Positions 51,501 through 59,001 of a stretch of 64,000 nt of DNA are shown piece by piece (the first letter of the stretch is position 1; each line of letters opens with the position of its first letter). The translations under genes and the position numbers were made by a program. This stretch comes from Beroe forskalii. Taxonomy: Eukaryota > Ctenophora > Nuda > Beroida > Beroidae. The notes under the pieces are model-generated. The model was not told the origin of the DNA. It was given only the letters and a program-made list of their open reading frames with translations, and searched no databases. The stretch covers positions 186,001 through 250,000 of the forward strand of contig WFMF01000121.1 in NCBI GenBank assembly GCA_011033025.1, in the 5' to 3' direction.

Positions 51501-54500
51501 TGGTGTCAGTACGAAGCAGTGTCACACTAAACAATATAACCTCTTTGCAGCCTCTCCTTGATAGAAGCTAAGAACCTCTTATTCTCGCTGTCCACCTTCT
51601 CCACCGCCTGGTAGACAATGTGACTTTCCCGGGGAGACAGACATTGTGTCAGAGTGGAGTGGTGTCATGGTGAAATGGTGTCAGTGTCAAGTGTTGTCAG
51701 AGTGGAGTGGTGTCAGAGTGAAGTGGTGTCACACTAAACCTCTTTGTAGCCTCTCCTTGATAGCAGCTAAGAACCTCTTATTCTCGCTGTCCACCTTCTC
51801 CACAGCCTGGTAGACGATGTGACTCTCTCGAGGAGACAGACATTGTGTCAGAGTGGAGTGGTGTCATGGTGAAATGGTGTCAATGTCAAGTGTTGTCAGA
51901 GTGGAGTGGTGTCAGTACGAAGCAGTGTCACACTAAACCTCTTTGCAGCCTCTCCTTGATAGCAGCTAAGAACCTCTTATTCTCACTGTCCACCTTCTCC
52001 ACCGCCTGGTAGACAATGTGGCTCTCCCGGGGAGACAAACATTGTGTCAGAGTGGAGTGGTGTCATGGTGAAATGGTGTCAGTGTCAAGTGTTGTCAGAG
52101 TGGAGTGGTGTCAGAATGAAGTGGTGTCACACTAAACCTCTTTGTAGCCTCTCCTTGATAGCAGCTAAGAACCTCTTATTCTCGCTGTCCACCTTCTCCA
52201 CAGCCTGGTAGACAATGTGACTTTCCCGGGGAGACAGACATTGTGTCAGAGTGGAGTGGTGTCATGGTGAAATGGTGTCAGTGTCAAGTGTTGTCAGAGT
52301 GGAGTGGTGTCAGAGTGAAGTGGTGTCACACTATATTACCTCTTTGCAGCCTCTCCTTGATAGCAGCTAAGAACCTCTTATTCTCGCTGTCCACCTTCTC
52401 CACCGCCTGGTAGACAATGTGACTTTCCCGGGGAGACAGACACTGACTTAGCACTGTTAGTCCTTCTAACGCAGTGTTAGCGACCTGTTAGAGAGTTGTA
52501 GAAGATTAAAATAGTCAGGGAGTTATAGAAGGTTATTAGATAGTCAGTGACGTAAAATAACCTTGATAAGTAGTTAATGCTCGGTTTGCTGATCATGCGT
52601 AAATTCTTAAAATGCACCAATTTGTAAGATCCCCCCCCCTACTCACCATTTCCTTCACCCAACTTTCCCCACAAACCTTCACCCTCCCTTCCTTCCTTGA
52701 AACTTCCTCCTCCGCCCACTCACCCGCTGCCTATGGTCGTTGAGTCCCACAGCGAAGTAGTCAGCTATGACAGCCACATTGAGGTCCTGTACCCCATCAC
52801 CCACTCACCCCACTCCCTCCCCCACTCAACCCCTCCTTTCCTCACCCCTCCCCCGCTCACCAACTCCCTCTCCCTCCTTCCCCCCTCTACTCACCCTTTG
52901 CCTATGGTCGTTGAGTCCCACAGCGAAGTAATCAGCTATGACTGCCACATTGAGGTCCTGTACCGGGAAGGTGAGCAGGGTTTTAATAACCACATTCATT
53001 GCCTCCTCTCTGATACGGGGGTTCCTGTCTCGGAAACTGAGGGGTTGGTGAGGAGTTAATAAAACTAAATTCGCTTGAAAATCTAAGTTCGGTAAATCGA
53101 GGGAGTGGTTTGAATGCTGTAAGGAGTTAAAACTTTAACTAATTCTGTGCTAATTCTGATTAAGAATTTTGTTGAAAGTTGTCCTTATAAGTTGGGAAAA
53201 TCAAAATTATTTACCTACTGAGATCGTCGAAAAATTTTCATTGAAATTAAAAACTTTCAGAATTAATTTCACCGAAAAATTCGACGAAAAACACCTGTTG
53301 GGTAGGTTCGTGTAAAATTAATCCAAGGCTTTAAATAATTGAGGATGCTAAACATTCTAACATTGGCTAGTTTCCAGATATGGATAAGCCCAGATTTGGC
53401 TACCTTATAGTCCAGTTCATTAGCTGAAACTCCATTTAACAATTATAAATAATCATTAATTTTCTTTCATCCATTTAAAGAATATTCGTAAAATATTGAA
53501 ACTATGAACTTTATATTATCTTACTTGACTAGGACCACATCAATAACAGGTCGAGGACCACAGACTTTCATGAGTTGAATGAGGCACTTCATCGTTCCTT
53601 CTCTGACTGCAATCTTGTTGTCACCTGACAACAAGGAGTGTTGTAATGTTTGTTGCCATGACAGCGGGTTGTCAACATGACGTGTTACTGTGCCAAATTG
53701 ACTATTTTATCAAGGAATATAAGAATACGAGAAAACCTGTTGGGTTTCCTCATTTATTGGACGTAGAGTCAGTTGGACGTACTATAAATTGAACGAAGTT
53801 ATTGATGCAATTTTTCGTTACTGGGGGTAGGGGTGCAACGTAACGAAATTAAAAAAATATTTACAAATGAAACTCAGGTTAGAACAGTAAAAACTAAACC
53901 CCTACCTATCTTGTGACACAACGCCTTGGTCAGTGGAAAAACACAGTCCCCGATAACTTCTCTGAAAACCTCCACAAACGTTGATACCAGGACCTACGGA
54001 AAAGGTTTAATTTGCTTAGCTGTATCAGCTTTGAACCCACGGAAAAAGTTAATTTAACTCAGCTTGAAAACAACACACTACAGTCTACACAGATATGGTT
54101 TGTCTATAAAATTGGTTGTCAGACAAAAATAACATTTTTGTCCTGGACACTTTGTTATTTGAGAATACAGAGTAAGTTTCACCCTGAAGACTCTTACCGT
54201 GCTGGCTTTGAAGACCCTGAAGTTGTTGATGGGAATGACTTTGATGATCGCCTCGCAGATCTCCTCAATACAGATCAGGAAGTCAGCTGGGTTACTCACT
54301 CTCCTAATAGCGCTCTGCCGAGAGGAAGGAAGTTTACAATTTGACACAAATCTCAGAGCAGATCATTAACTAAACATATTGATAAAAAGCTCTTGTTTTT
54401 ACAGAAACAACAAAACCTAAAAACCTCTGGACGATAATCACAAGATTTTCGAAAGCTTCTGAAAATTAAAAACACCTATCTATAAAAAATCAAAACACAC

Positions 54501-56588
54501 TATATCGAGTATAACCAAACTATACAAACCTCCAGCTCGGCAATAGCTTTGATTTGTTCCACGATGTCCTCCCCATGCAATCGAGTGAGTGTCGCATCAG
54601 GGATCAGGTCCCATAACAGCTTACCCTCCAGCGAGATAGCGCTATCAGCCTGCGCAGATACGGGGGTAGAAGGGCAGTCAGTGGGGCAGTCAGGGATCGG
54701 AGAAATGTCAGCTATGTCAGCAGGAATTTCAGGGATTTCAGCGGGGATTTGAGCAGGAATTTGAGCAGGAATTTGAGCAGGAATTTCCTGAAATGAATCA
54801 GCCTGCGCCGAGTCGGTGAGACAGTCAGGTGAAATGTCACTTTACACGAAAATATCAATTTCAATCTTTCCGATAAGCGTTTAGGTAATAGTTTTTAAAT
54901 TTCTAAGCAGTTGTTAATTATTAAAATTCGTTCCGAATCACACCAATTCGACGTGAGATAACCTCAAGTTTGTTGATGTTGACATGACTCAGCCCGGAGG
55001 ACTTGTAGAACACAGCTTTGGGCTTCTCCGTGCTTTTAAACGTCGACATCAGCTCTTTTCCGGAGCTCAGTGCGGAGGTGGGGAGCTGTGTGATAACTTC
55101 CTGTAATATCCGCCAATCAGAGTGCAGGAAATATTAGAATGATAGCCAATCAGAATGGCAGAAAATTAGAATGCTAGCCAATCACAGGACAGAAAATTAG
55201 AATGCTAGCCAATCAGAGTGCAGGAAATTAGAATTATAGCCAATCAGAGCGGCCAATCAGCGGAAGAAGAGTTGTATTCAAAGAATTTTCTTGAAAATTA
55301 AATGTTTAAATATTAAATATGATGTTTTCCGATGAATTCCTGTAAAAACCTCCATTTTGTTGGGTGAAATGACAGCAGTGATGGAACTGAAACTGTCTTT
55401 GATGGCTTTCTTCACTTTCTTATTGTCCTCGAGGTAATGTCTTTTGCAGAGGGCCGTAACGATGTTGTAACAGTCTTCTGTCCTGCGTGGGGGGTAACGT
55501 GACGTCACGGTAGATGCCATAGTAACGCGTTATTTCACAGATAAGAGTCATAGTAACGCGTTATATCACTGATAACAACGCATTTAAACCCGTTGTAATA
55601 GCAACCATGTCTAGATTATTCTACTCACTGTAGTATGTTGAGAATGAGTTTGTCCACAGTCAGTATTACTTCCCGTGCTATGGCCGGGTCCTTGTTATCA
55701 ATCCCCTCCCAAATGATTGAACGAGCCAGGGAGTTCTTATCGCTTGTGATCTGGGAGTAGAAATATTAGTTACAGTTAGGTTTCGACTATCACGATTCAT
55801 TTGCTTAGAAATTATTCTGTTACATCGCAAAAACTTCAAAACAAATTCCTACCATTTTTCAAATTCCTTAATAAATTTTGCGATTAGCGATTGCTCACCT
55901 CAGAAAAGCATCGTATAAGTTTTATGCTCTCTCGTTTGAGCACGAGGTTGTTAGCGGCCATGTTTCCGAGGAGGTTGAGTACGAGGTGTCCATGTCAGCT
56001 CCCAACTTTCCGAGGAGAGTTTGGCATTTCGTTCGACAAATCCTCATCTTGAAGGATTCTCTGAGGGGAGGGGGAGTGAGGAGGGGCTGAGGAGTGAGTG
56101 GGAGTGGGGAGTGAGGAGGGGTGAGAGTGAGTGGGAGTTCGAGGGAATAGGGAGCATGAGATCCTCATCTTGGAGGATTCTCTGAGGGAGGAGAGTGGGT
56201 GAGAAGGGGGTGAGGAGGGGAGTGAGGAGGAAGGGGTGGGAGTGGGGAGGGGTGGGGGAGTGGGGGTGAGAGGGAGTTAGAGAGAATAGGGAGTATGAGG
56301 TTCTCATCTTGGAGGATTCTCTGAGGGGGGAGTGAGTGGGAGTTAGAGGGAATAGGGAGCATGATACCCTCATCTGGGACGATTCTCTGAGAGAAGAGTG
56401 GGGGAATAAGGGGGAGTTAGTGGGAGTGAGTGGGGTGAGGGATTGAGGGGTAAAAGGTAGGGAAAGTGAGCGGTAAGAGGGGGAATAAAGGCGTTGAGGA
56501 GGAGGGGTTATTCGATACGAACTACAAGACAGACAAACAGACAGACAGACAGCTAGACAGACAGACAGACAGACAGACATACAGACAT

Positions 56589-56635
<47 letters not shown>

Positions 56636-59001
56636 GCCATCTCACCTTGAAGGAGGAGAAAAGAGAAAGCTTGTTGTTGAACTGGAGACGGCCAGTCACC
56701 TTCACTATCCCCGTCAACTCATCTATAGCCTGCACCTTCTGACCCGGTAGTCTACTTTCTAATCTGAGGAGGAGGGGGGTTTAAAAAAATAACAAAATTT
56801 ACAAAAAATAACAAAAAATAACAAAAGATAACAAAATATCAAAAAATAAAACTTGAAAACAAAAAAATAAGCAAAAATAACAAATTTTAACAAATTTATT
56901 ATAAATGCTAACAAGAATGATAGATTGTCATTCTAAATCATGATAACGGCATCATCTTCAAGAACCCATTCTCAAACATTGCCCAGTATTCGTCTGCTTT
57001 TTGTGACAGATGGTTTATAATTCAAAATTTCTAGAAATATTTGATTGAAGAGGATCAAATTTTGAAGGCGAAAAAAGGCTTCTCGGTTAAAAAGGTTTAG
57101 ATTTGAAGGGGAAAGGGGGCGATATAGTGAGCATATCAGGTGCACTGTCCATTTTGGTACTTGGTTGATATGCTTGGTTTGTGGTACTTGGTTGATATGC
57201 TTGGTTTGTGGTACTTGGTTGATATGCTTGGTTGATATGCTTGGTTTGTGGTACTTGGTTGATATGCTTGGTTTGTGGTACTTGTACACATCTGAGAACG
57301 TGATCACGAGATATAATGTGTTACACCCCTCCATATTGCACTACGAGAATACAGCTATTCTACCCCCTGCTGAGCTGAACACTGCGAAATAACAAAGAAC
57401 CAGTGAGATGACGTCATTATCAGGGGTTATAATGGAGAACTGATGATGTCACACTGCATGTTATTCAGTGTTCACGCTTACTATTCAGTAGTGAGTTGAG
57501 TAAAAAGTTGCGTGTGTATGAGTGCTAAGTGTGAATATCGTGAATAAAATGTAGTCAAAACTTGGAGTTCGTCAGAACGCTTCAAATCGTTTTCTGAGGG
57601 TTGGTTTTATCAGGTTTTCCTTTAACCTGAGGATTCGGTTTATCTTTTTGAAGCGATAAATTAAACCTGACTACAACTAATCACAGAGGAATACTGTACA
57701 TTGAATAGTAGCTATAAAATACATAGGGGGGGCAACCCCAAAATTAAGCCCCTATTGGAAATTTGTTATATCTGTGGGGGTTAAATTAAACCCCCAAAAT
57801 TAAACCCCCTATCGACAGCAAAAATTAAACCCCCAAAATTAAAAACCCCCTATCGACAGCAAAATTATTCTAGTATGATTCAAAAAGCACCAAAATGAAG
57901 AAACAAAATGGTACCATTTGAAAAAGTTGCCAAAATCACGAATAAAAAGGTACCATTTCGAAAAGGCAAAAAATCGGACACAAATTTGGTACCATTTGAA
58001 AAATATGCTGAAAATCAGAAACAAAAATGGTACCATTTCATAAAAGTTCCAAAAATTATAAACAAAAATGGTACCAAAAACCGGAAACAAAAATGGTACC
58101 AATTCCAAAAATCGCCAAAAATCACGACCAAAAATGGTACCATTTCAAATGGTGCAAAAAATCAGGAACAAAAATGGTACCATTTCGAAAGGGTGCAAAA
58201 AATCAGAAACTAAATGGTACCATTTGAAAAGATGTTGAAAATCAGAAACAAAAATGGTACCATTTCATAAAAGTTCCAAAATTCTAAACAAAAATGGTAC
58301 CAAAACCGGAAACAAAAATGGTACCATTTCTAAAAAATCGCTTCAAATCGTGGTTCATTTTGAAAAGGTGCAAAAATCGCGACCAAAATTTACCATTTTT
58401 TTGTGGTGCAAAAATCAGAACAAAAATGGTACCATTTCGAATGGGTGCAAAATCAGAAACAAAATGGTACCATTTGAAAAAAGATGCTGAAAATCAGAAT
58501 CGAAAATGGTACCATTTCATAAAAGTTCCAAAATTATAAACAAAAATGGTACCAAAACCTGAAACAAAAATGGTACCATTTAAAAAACGCCAAAAATCAC
58601 GACCAAAAAGGTACCATTTTGAAATAGTGCAAAAATCAGGAACAAAATGGTACCATTTGAGAAATAAATTCCCCTTTTTCTCTAAGAATTAAGCCCCTAA
58701 AACCCCCAAAACCCCCCAAAATTAAACCCCTATTGGCGATTTTGATATCCACCAAAATTTGCCCCCCCCTACATAGATACGCACCTATCGGGTCCATTTT
58801 GGGATACTGCCCGAGGGCGTAAGTCCGAGGGATGTATCCGGTTTTGGCCCGAGCCCGTAGGACGAGGGTCTAAACCAATATGCACCCGATCAGGCAAGTG
58901 TCTATATATTATAGACCCGCATGAAAACGTCAGAGGGTTCTATAATACTTCGAATGGTCTTACTTCTGGATCGCCTCAAGAGCTTCTGCTGGGTTGTGCA
59001 T
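22540..59001 (-). CDS. TOGARAM1: TOGARAM1/crescerin-like TOG array gene
   Basis: A ciliary microtubule regulator with four tubulin-binding TOG (HEAT-type) domains in the known family. The start codon at 58999-59001 has an in-frame TAG twelve bases upstream, and the stop is TGA at 22540-22542. I trace about 43 exons with compatible phases, about 2000 codons (human is near 1700). Order: N-terminal TOG pair (52340-59001), low-complexity linker (30.6-50.7 kb), TOG3 (26663-30595), short linker, TOG4 (22540-24554). TOG3 and TOG4 align along their whole length with remembered human TOGARAM1, for example NLRSQVSRLAIQIIGDYF and NSKVNLYALQCLVRMLP. Two joins are unresolved in phase (50647 to 50399, and 32566 to 31770), implying one missed exon at each. 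One exon has an in-frame TGA and one a one-base insertion. Introns are 70 bp to 7.3 kb, many filled by minisatellites. Confidence 0.88.
24595..25775. other. Intron before TOG4: MITE and small repeats
   Basis: Holds scattered GTTACCATAG/GGTAACC-type relics, a palindromic MITE copy (25073-25176), and a run of about six 18-bp units, CAACGCGTGAGGTTACAAT-like, at 25640-25755. No exon is supported. Confidence 0.6.
25073..25176. mobile_element. Palindromic MITE, copy 2
   Basis: TAAACTCCGTACACGAGAAA at the left and the inverted TTTCTC...GCGGCGTTTA at the right, with GATGACGTCATTATCA inside. Intronic in the TOGARAM1-like gene. Confidence 0.8.
25776..26258 (-). CDS. TOGARAM1: TOGARAM1-like TOG3-TOG4 linker exons
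   Basis: Exons 26178-26258 (81 nt) and 25776-25871 (96 nt). Both start with one completing base and end in phase 2, in register with TOG3 and TOG4. They encode a Ser/Pro/Ala-rich, probably disordered linker (RFRSQPVSRAPSNLSATY; KKGLSPEKPVAEQESS). The donor edge of the first exon is copied several times downstream (26029-26170). Confidence 0.7.
26029..26170 (-). repeat. Copies of exon 26178-26258 donor edge
   Basis: Three to four tandem copies of the exon's last bases plus donor (minus strand CAGCCCGCAAAATCAG|GTTAGTTCC), each about 28-30 bp, run into the downstream intron. Every copy retains an AG|GTTAGT context except the last. Confidence 0.75.
26663..30595 (-). CDS. TOGARAM1: TOGARAM1-like TOG3 block (six exons)
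   Basis: Exons 30442-30595, 29736-29845, 29199-29272, 28588-28732, 28184-28342 and 26663-26833; exon lengths and phases join without a gap. Landmarks: EEWNYKVHGLHLLRRLAKHH (helix 1 with Trp), EVSNLRSQVSRLAIQIIGDY, AGEHNQFIRNDI, TPVRVLSALLNSGTYHKNAT, DGNQETRYYGRLILSWCLD. The N-L-R-S-x-V-S-R and Q-E-T-R-Y-Y-G-R motifs are the ones conserved in TOGARAM family TOG3. The introns contain minisatellites described separately. Confidence 0.9.
26940..27935 (-). repeat. Six tandem copies of an exon's 5' edge (TOG3 last exon)
   Basis: Period about 180 bp. Each unit carries a CCCAG|GTACTACGG acceptor and about 60 nt of the exon 26663-26833, reading YYGRLILSWCLDSPNFDSLC, followed by G+T-rich (plus strand) intronic filler. 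Copies lie at about 26952-27017, 27131-27197, 27307-27374, 27496-27562, 27677-27745 and 27854-27922, all upstream of the real exon in transcript orientation. All copies have TTA for the exon's CTG (Leu). Other differences are mainly synonymous; only the most distal copy has replacements. Confidence 0.9.
28850..29195. repeat. Minisatellite of CTGACACCACTT units in intron
   Basis: About 26 units of roughly 12-13 bp (TCTGACACCACTTCAC). The same motif, in the other orientation (GTGGTGTCAGAG), forms the filler of the 50.7-52.4 kb array and recurs at 34570-34770, so one seed has expanded in at least three introns of this gene. Confidence 0.85.
29275..29712. repeat. Four units of about 117 bp, CCGGTTAACCGAACCGAAA
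   Basis: Tandem units filling the intron between exons 29736-29845 and 29199-29272. Each has palindromic CCGGTTAACCGG blocks and a GTAACCAAATATTTTG block. The outermost bases resemble the flanking splice regions. Confidence 0.85.
29860..30425. repeat. Two short tandem arrays in the intron after exon 30442
   Basis: At 29870-30080, three units of about 62 bp sharing GGAGACTTAAATTAGTGA. At 30265-30400, units of ATTCCTATCTAAATGAGTAA type. Non-coding. Confidence 0.7.
30442..50721 (-). CDS. TOGARAM1: TOGARAM1-like central linker exons
   Basis: Exons, in order of translation: 50647-50721 (3' end uncertain), 50356-50399, 50240-50318, 46660-46701, 39274-39366, 38836-38946, 37982-38085, 37621-37726, 36624-36729, 36142-36311, 35029-35889, 34773-34873, 34431-34545, 34028-34201, 33726-33909, 33211-33316, 32566-32761, 31686-31770, then 30442-30595 (start of TOG3). 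Composition is Ser, Pro, Lys and Arg rich, as in the long disordered middle of TOGARAM1. Recognisable pieces: VDWDLAFGRAK (35 kb), RLEQAKLDKVRLEELAKEDR (coiled coil across 34431 and 34201) and RMRFEKKRAQYVERQ. Assignment rests on phase continuity and placement between TOG blocks, since this region is poorly conserved. Confidence 0.7.
32340..32565. repeat. Palindromic minisatellite plus copy of an exon's 3' edge
   Basis: Seven or more units of GTTACCATGGTAACTGGTGTT. At about 32378-32429 there is a copy of the last 48-50 nt of exon 32566-32761 with its donor (minus strand GGGGAGGCAG|GTTCGTAAACC; true exon GGGGAGGCAG|GTTTGTAAACC). The coding overlap is identical. The copy lies downstream of the real exon. 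Confidence 0.85.
33585..33715 (-). repeat. Diverged copy of exon 33726-33909 3' edge, with palindromes
   Basis: The minus strand reads IDIVGKGLYYHIEIEKPSED against IDIVGKGLSSNHIEIENHQK in the exon. The donor GTTGGT has become ATTGGT, so this copy cannot splice as the original does. GTTACCATGGTAAC palindromes separate the copy from the exon. Confidence 0.75.
35029..35889 (-). CDS. TOGARAM1: TOGARAM1-like largest exon (287 codons)
   Basis: Acceptor TTTCTCACAG, donor GAG|GTGATA; 861 nt, phase 0 at both ends. Rich in Ser, Lys, Thr and Pro. Contains RSILKKSCDVPVDWDLAFGR and internal near-repeats: N-H-S-T-x-x-S/P-Q (twice) and I-R-E-C-N/R-E (three). Probably disordered linker. An upstream ATG frame extends the apparent ORF to 35922, but the acceptor marks the true edge. 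Confidence 0.75.
36330..36437. mobile_element. Palindromic MITE, copy 3, abutting an exon
   Basis: CGCCGCGCACGAGAAATAGG and the inverted CCTATTTCTCGTGCGTGGC. It lies only about 20 bp upstream of exon 36142-36311, so it forms part of that exon's branch-point region. Confidence 0.8.
36809..36885 (-). repeat. Single copy of exon 36624-36729 5' edge
   Basis: About 57 nt including the CTCAG|GGTAACGG acceptor are repeated upstream of the exon. One difference in the coding overlap, GGG to GGA (Gly), is synonymous. Confidence 0.85.
38085..38665 (-). repeat. Five tandem copies of exon 37982-38085 5' edge
   Basis: Period about 115-116 bp. Each has a CAG acceptor and about 35 nt of coding sequence (GGGARTDGGSY), then TGACGTCATTATCAGGGGTT and AAACACGTGG filler. 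Copies lie upstream of the exon. Differences within the coding overlap fall at Gly and Ala third positions. Confidence 0.9.
40316..40412. mobile_element. Palindromic MITE, copy 4
   Basis: TTAAACGCCGCGCATGAGAA at the left, CCCGCCTATTTCTCAATG at the right, with TGATAATGACGTCATCC inside. Inserted in the opposite orientation to copy 3 judging by the internal motif. Confidence 0.75.
43322..43372. other. Long perfect hairpin
   Basis: AATTGAATGGGAGCCAAA pairs with TTTGGCTCCCATTCAATT, and the inner arms GTTC/GAAC extend the stem. About 22 bp of stem with one mismatch and a three-base loop. The loop is too short for a normal pre-miRNA; a young inverted duplication is as likely. Confidence 0.6.
44310..44735. 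promoter_or_regulatory. Cluster of inverted CCAAT boxes (ATTGG)
   Basis: At least seven ATTGG sites, several as CGCTGATTGGTCAGCG in near-tandem units (44340-44465), plus a palindrome AACCAATCAGAGCGCGAG...ATGCTGATTGGTCAGT at about 44678-44732. Such density suits an NF-Y-bound internal promoter or enhancer, or a satellite seed. No transcript is evident. Confidence 0.4.
46702..50239. other. 3.5 kb intron with E-box and CCAAT sites
   Basis: Apart from MITE copy 5 and an ACAGACAGAAA-rich run (46805-46950) there are several CACGTGAC sites (48198-48400), CCAATCAG boxes (48178, 48218) and a hairpin at about 48988-49031 (TTAGTCCTCAAT/ATTGAGGACTAA). A single duplicated donor edge of exon 50240-50318 lies at about 50170-50188. 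No gene is supported. Confidence 0.5.
48800..48903. mobile_element. Palindromic MITE, copy 5
   Basis: GCCGCGCACGAGAAATAGG at the left and CCTATTTCTCGTGTGCGG at the right, with TGATAATGACGTCATCC inside. Intronic. Confidence 0.8.
50725..51080. repeat. TGGTGTCAATG/TGGTGTCAGAG minisatellite
   Basis: About 28 units of 10-15 bp. It passes directly into the pseudo-exon array to its right, whose filler is the same repeat. Confidence 0.85.
51083..52335 (-). repeat. Six tandem copies of exon 52340-52484 3' edge
   Basis: Period about 200-235 bp. Each unit holds about 105 nt of the exon 3' part (S-P-R-E-S-H-I-V-Y-Q-A-V-E-K-V-D through ERLQR) with a donor-like GTAATG or GTTTAG edge, followed by CTGACACCACT filler. 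Copies begin at about 51083, 51302, 51542, 51738, 51939 and 52138. The exon's own 5' third and acceptor are not copied, and no AG acceptor precedes the copies. Across the copies about ten synonymous and only one replacement (Ala to Ser, third copy) differences are seen by eye. Confidence 0.92.
52340..56763 (-). CDS. TOGARAM1: TOGARAM1-like N-terminal TOG pair (eleven exons)
   Basis: With the start exon 58964-59001 (MHNPAEALEAIQ), exons are 56646-56763, 55899-56060, 55629-55750, 55350-55482, 54963-55100, 54530-54787, 54198-54314, 53906-53993, 53525-53624, 52895-53036 and 52340-52484. All lengths fit continuous phase. HEAT-type helices throughout: KLESRLPGQKVQAIDELTGI, HLVLNLLGNMAANN, ARSIIWEGIDNKDPAIAREV, EVFREVIGDCVFPLTKALC, REGTMKCLIQLMKVCG, RNPRIREEAMNVVIKTLL. 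An I-P-A-Q repeat (about four) in exon 54530-54787 separates the two halves. About 520 codons suits TOG1 plus TOG2. Exon 55899-56060 contains an in-frame TGA at 55995-55997. Confidence 0.82.
52722..52793 (-). repeat. Copy of exon 52895-53036 3' edge, possible mini-exon
   Basis: 63 nt (21 codons, DLNVAVIADYFAVGLNDHRQ plus R) with its GTGAGT donor. By chance or selection it is preceded by TACAG, which could act as acceptor and would give an in-frame 21-codon cassette. The four differing codons are all synonymous. Confidence 0.85.
55105..55265. promoter_or_regulatory. Tandem CCAATCA boxes in intron
   Basis: Six CCAATCA sites within 160 bp, in units GCCAATCAGAGTGCAGGAAA spaced about 30 bp apart. 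NF-Y-type binding is inferred only from the motif. It sits just upstream of exon 54963-55100. Confidence 0.4.
56060..56460 (-). repeat. Three copies of exon 55899-56060 5' edge in G-rich array
   Basis: The CTCAG|AGAATCCTTCAAGATG edge recurs at about 56161-56185, 56301-56325 and 56367-56391, upstream of the exon, embedded in GGGAGTGAGTGGGAGT filler. The closest copies read CTC for CTT (Leu in the R-I-L-Q-D-E-D frame), a synonymous change; the farthest is degraded. Confidence 0.8.
56525..56640. repeat. ACAG microsatellite
   Basis: About 28 ACAG/ACAGAC units in the intron directly beside the donor of exon 56646-56763. Frames through it are repeat translations. Confidence 0.95.
57150..57290. repeat. 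TTGATATGCTTGGTTTGTGG tandem units
   Basis: About five units of roughly 27 bp in the first intron. Confidence 0.85.
57900..58680. repeat. Array of TGGTACCATTT palindromic units
   Basis: About twenty copies of AAAATGGTACCATTT separated by 20-40 bp of A-rich sequence, organised as a higher-order repeat of about 230 bp. The flanks (57720-57860 and 58685-58770) carry CCCCCAAAATTAAACCCCCTA runs of both arms. Wholly within the first intron. Confidence 0.85.

Noticed and set aside
51083-52335. CRISPR-like spacing of repeats
   Set aside because: Repeats are copies of an exon end with minisatellite filler in an animal gene; spacers are themselves repetitive and no cas genes occur.
55878-56090. 70-codon plus-strand frame
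   Set aside because: Antisense shadow of TOGARAM1-like exon 55899-56060.
56044-56640. 198-codon minus-strand frame, Ser/Pro/Cys-Leu repeats
   Set aside because: Produced by the ACAG microsatellite and the G-rich exon-edge array.
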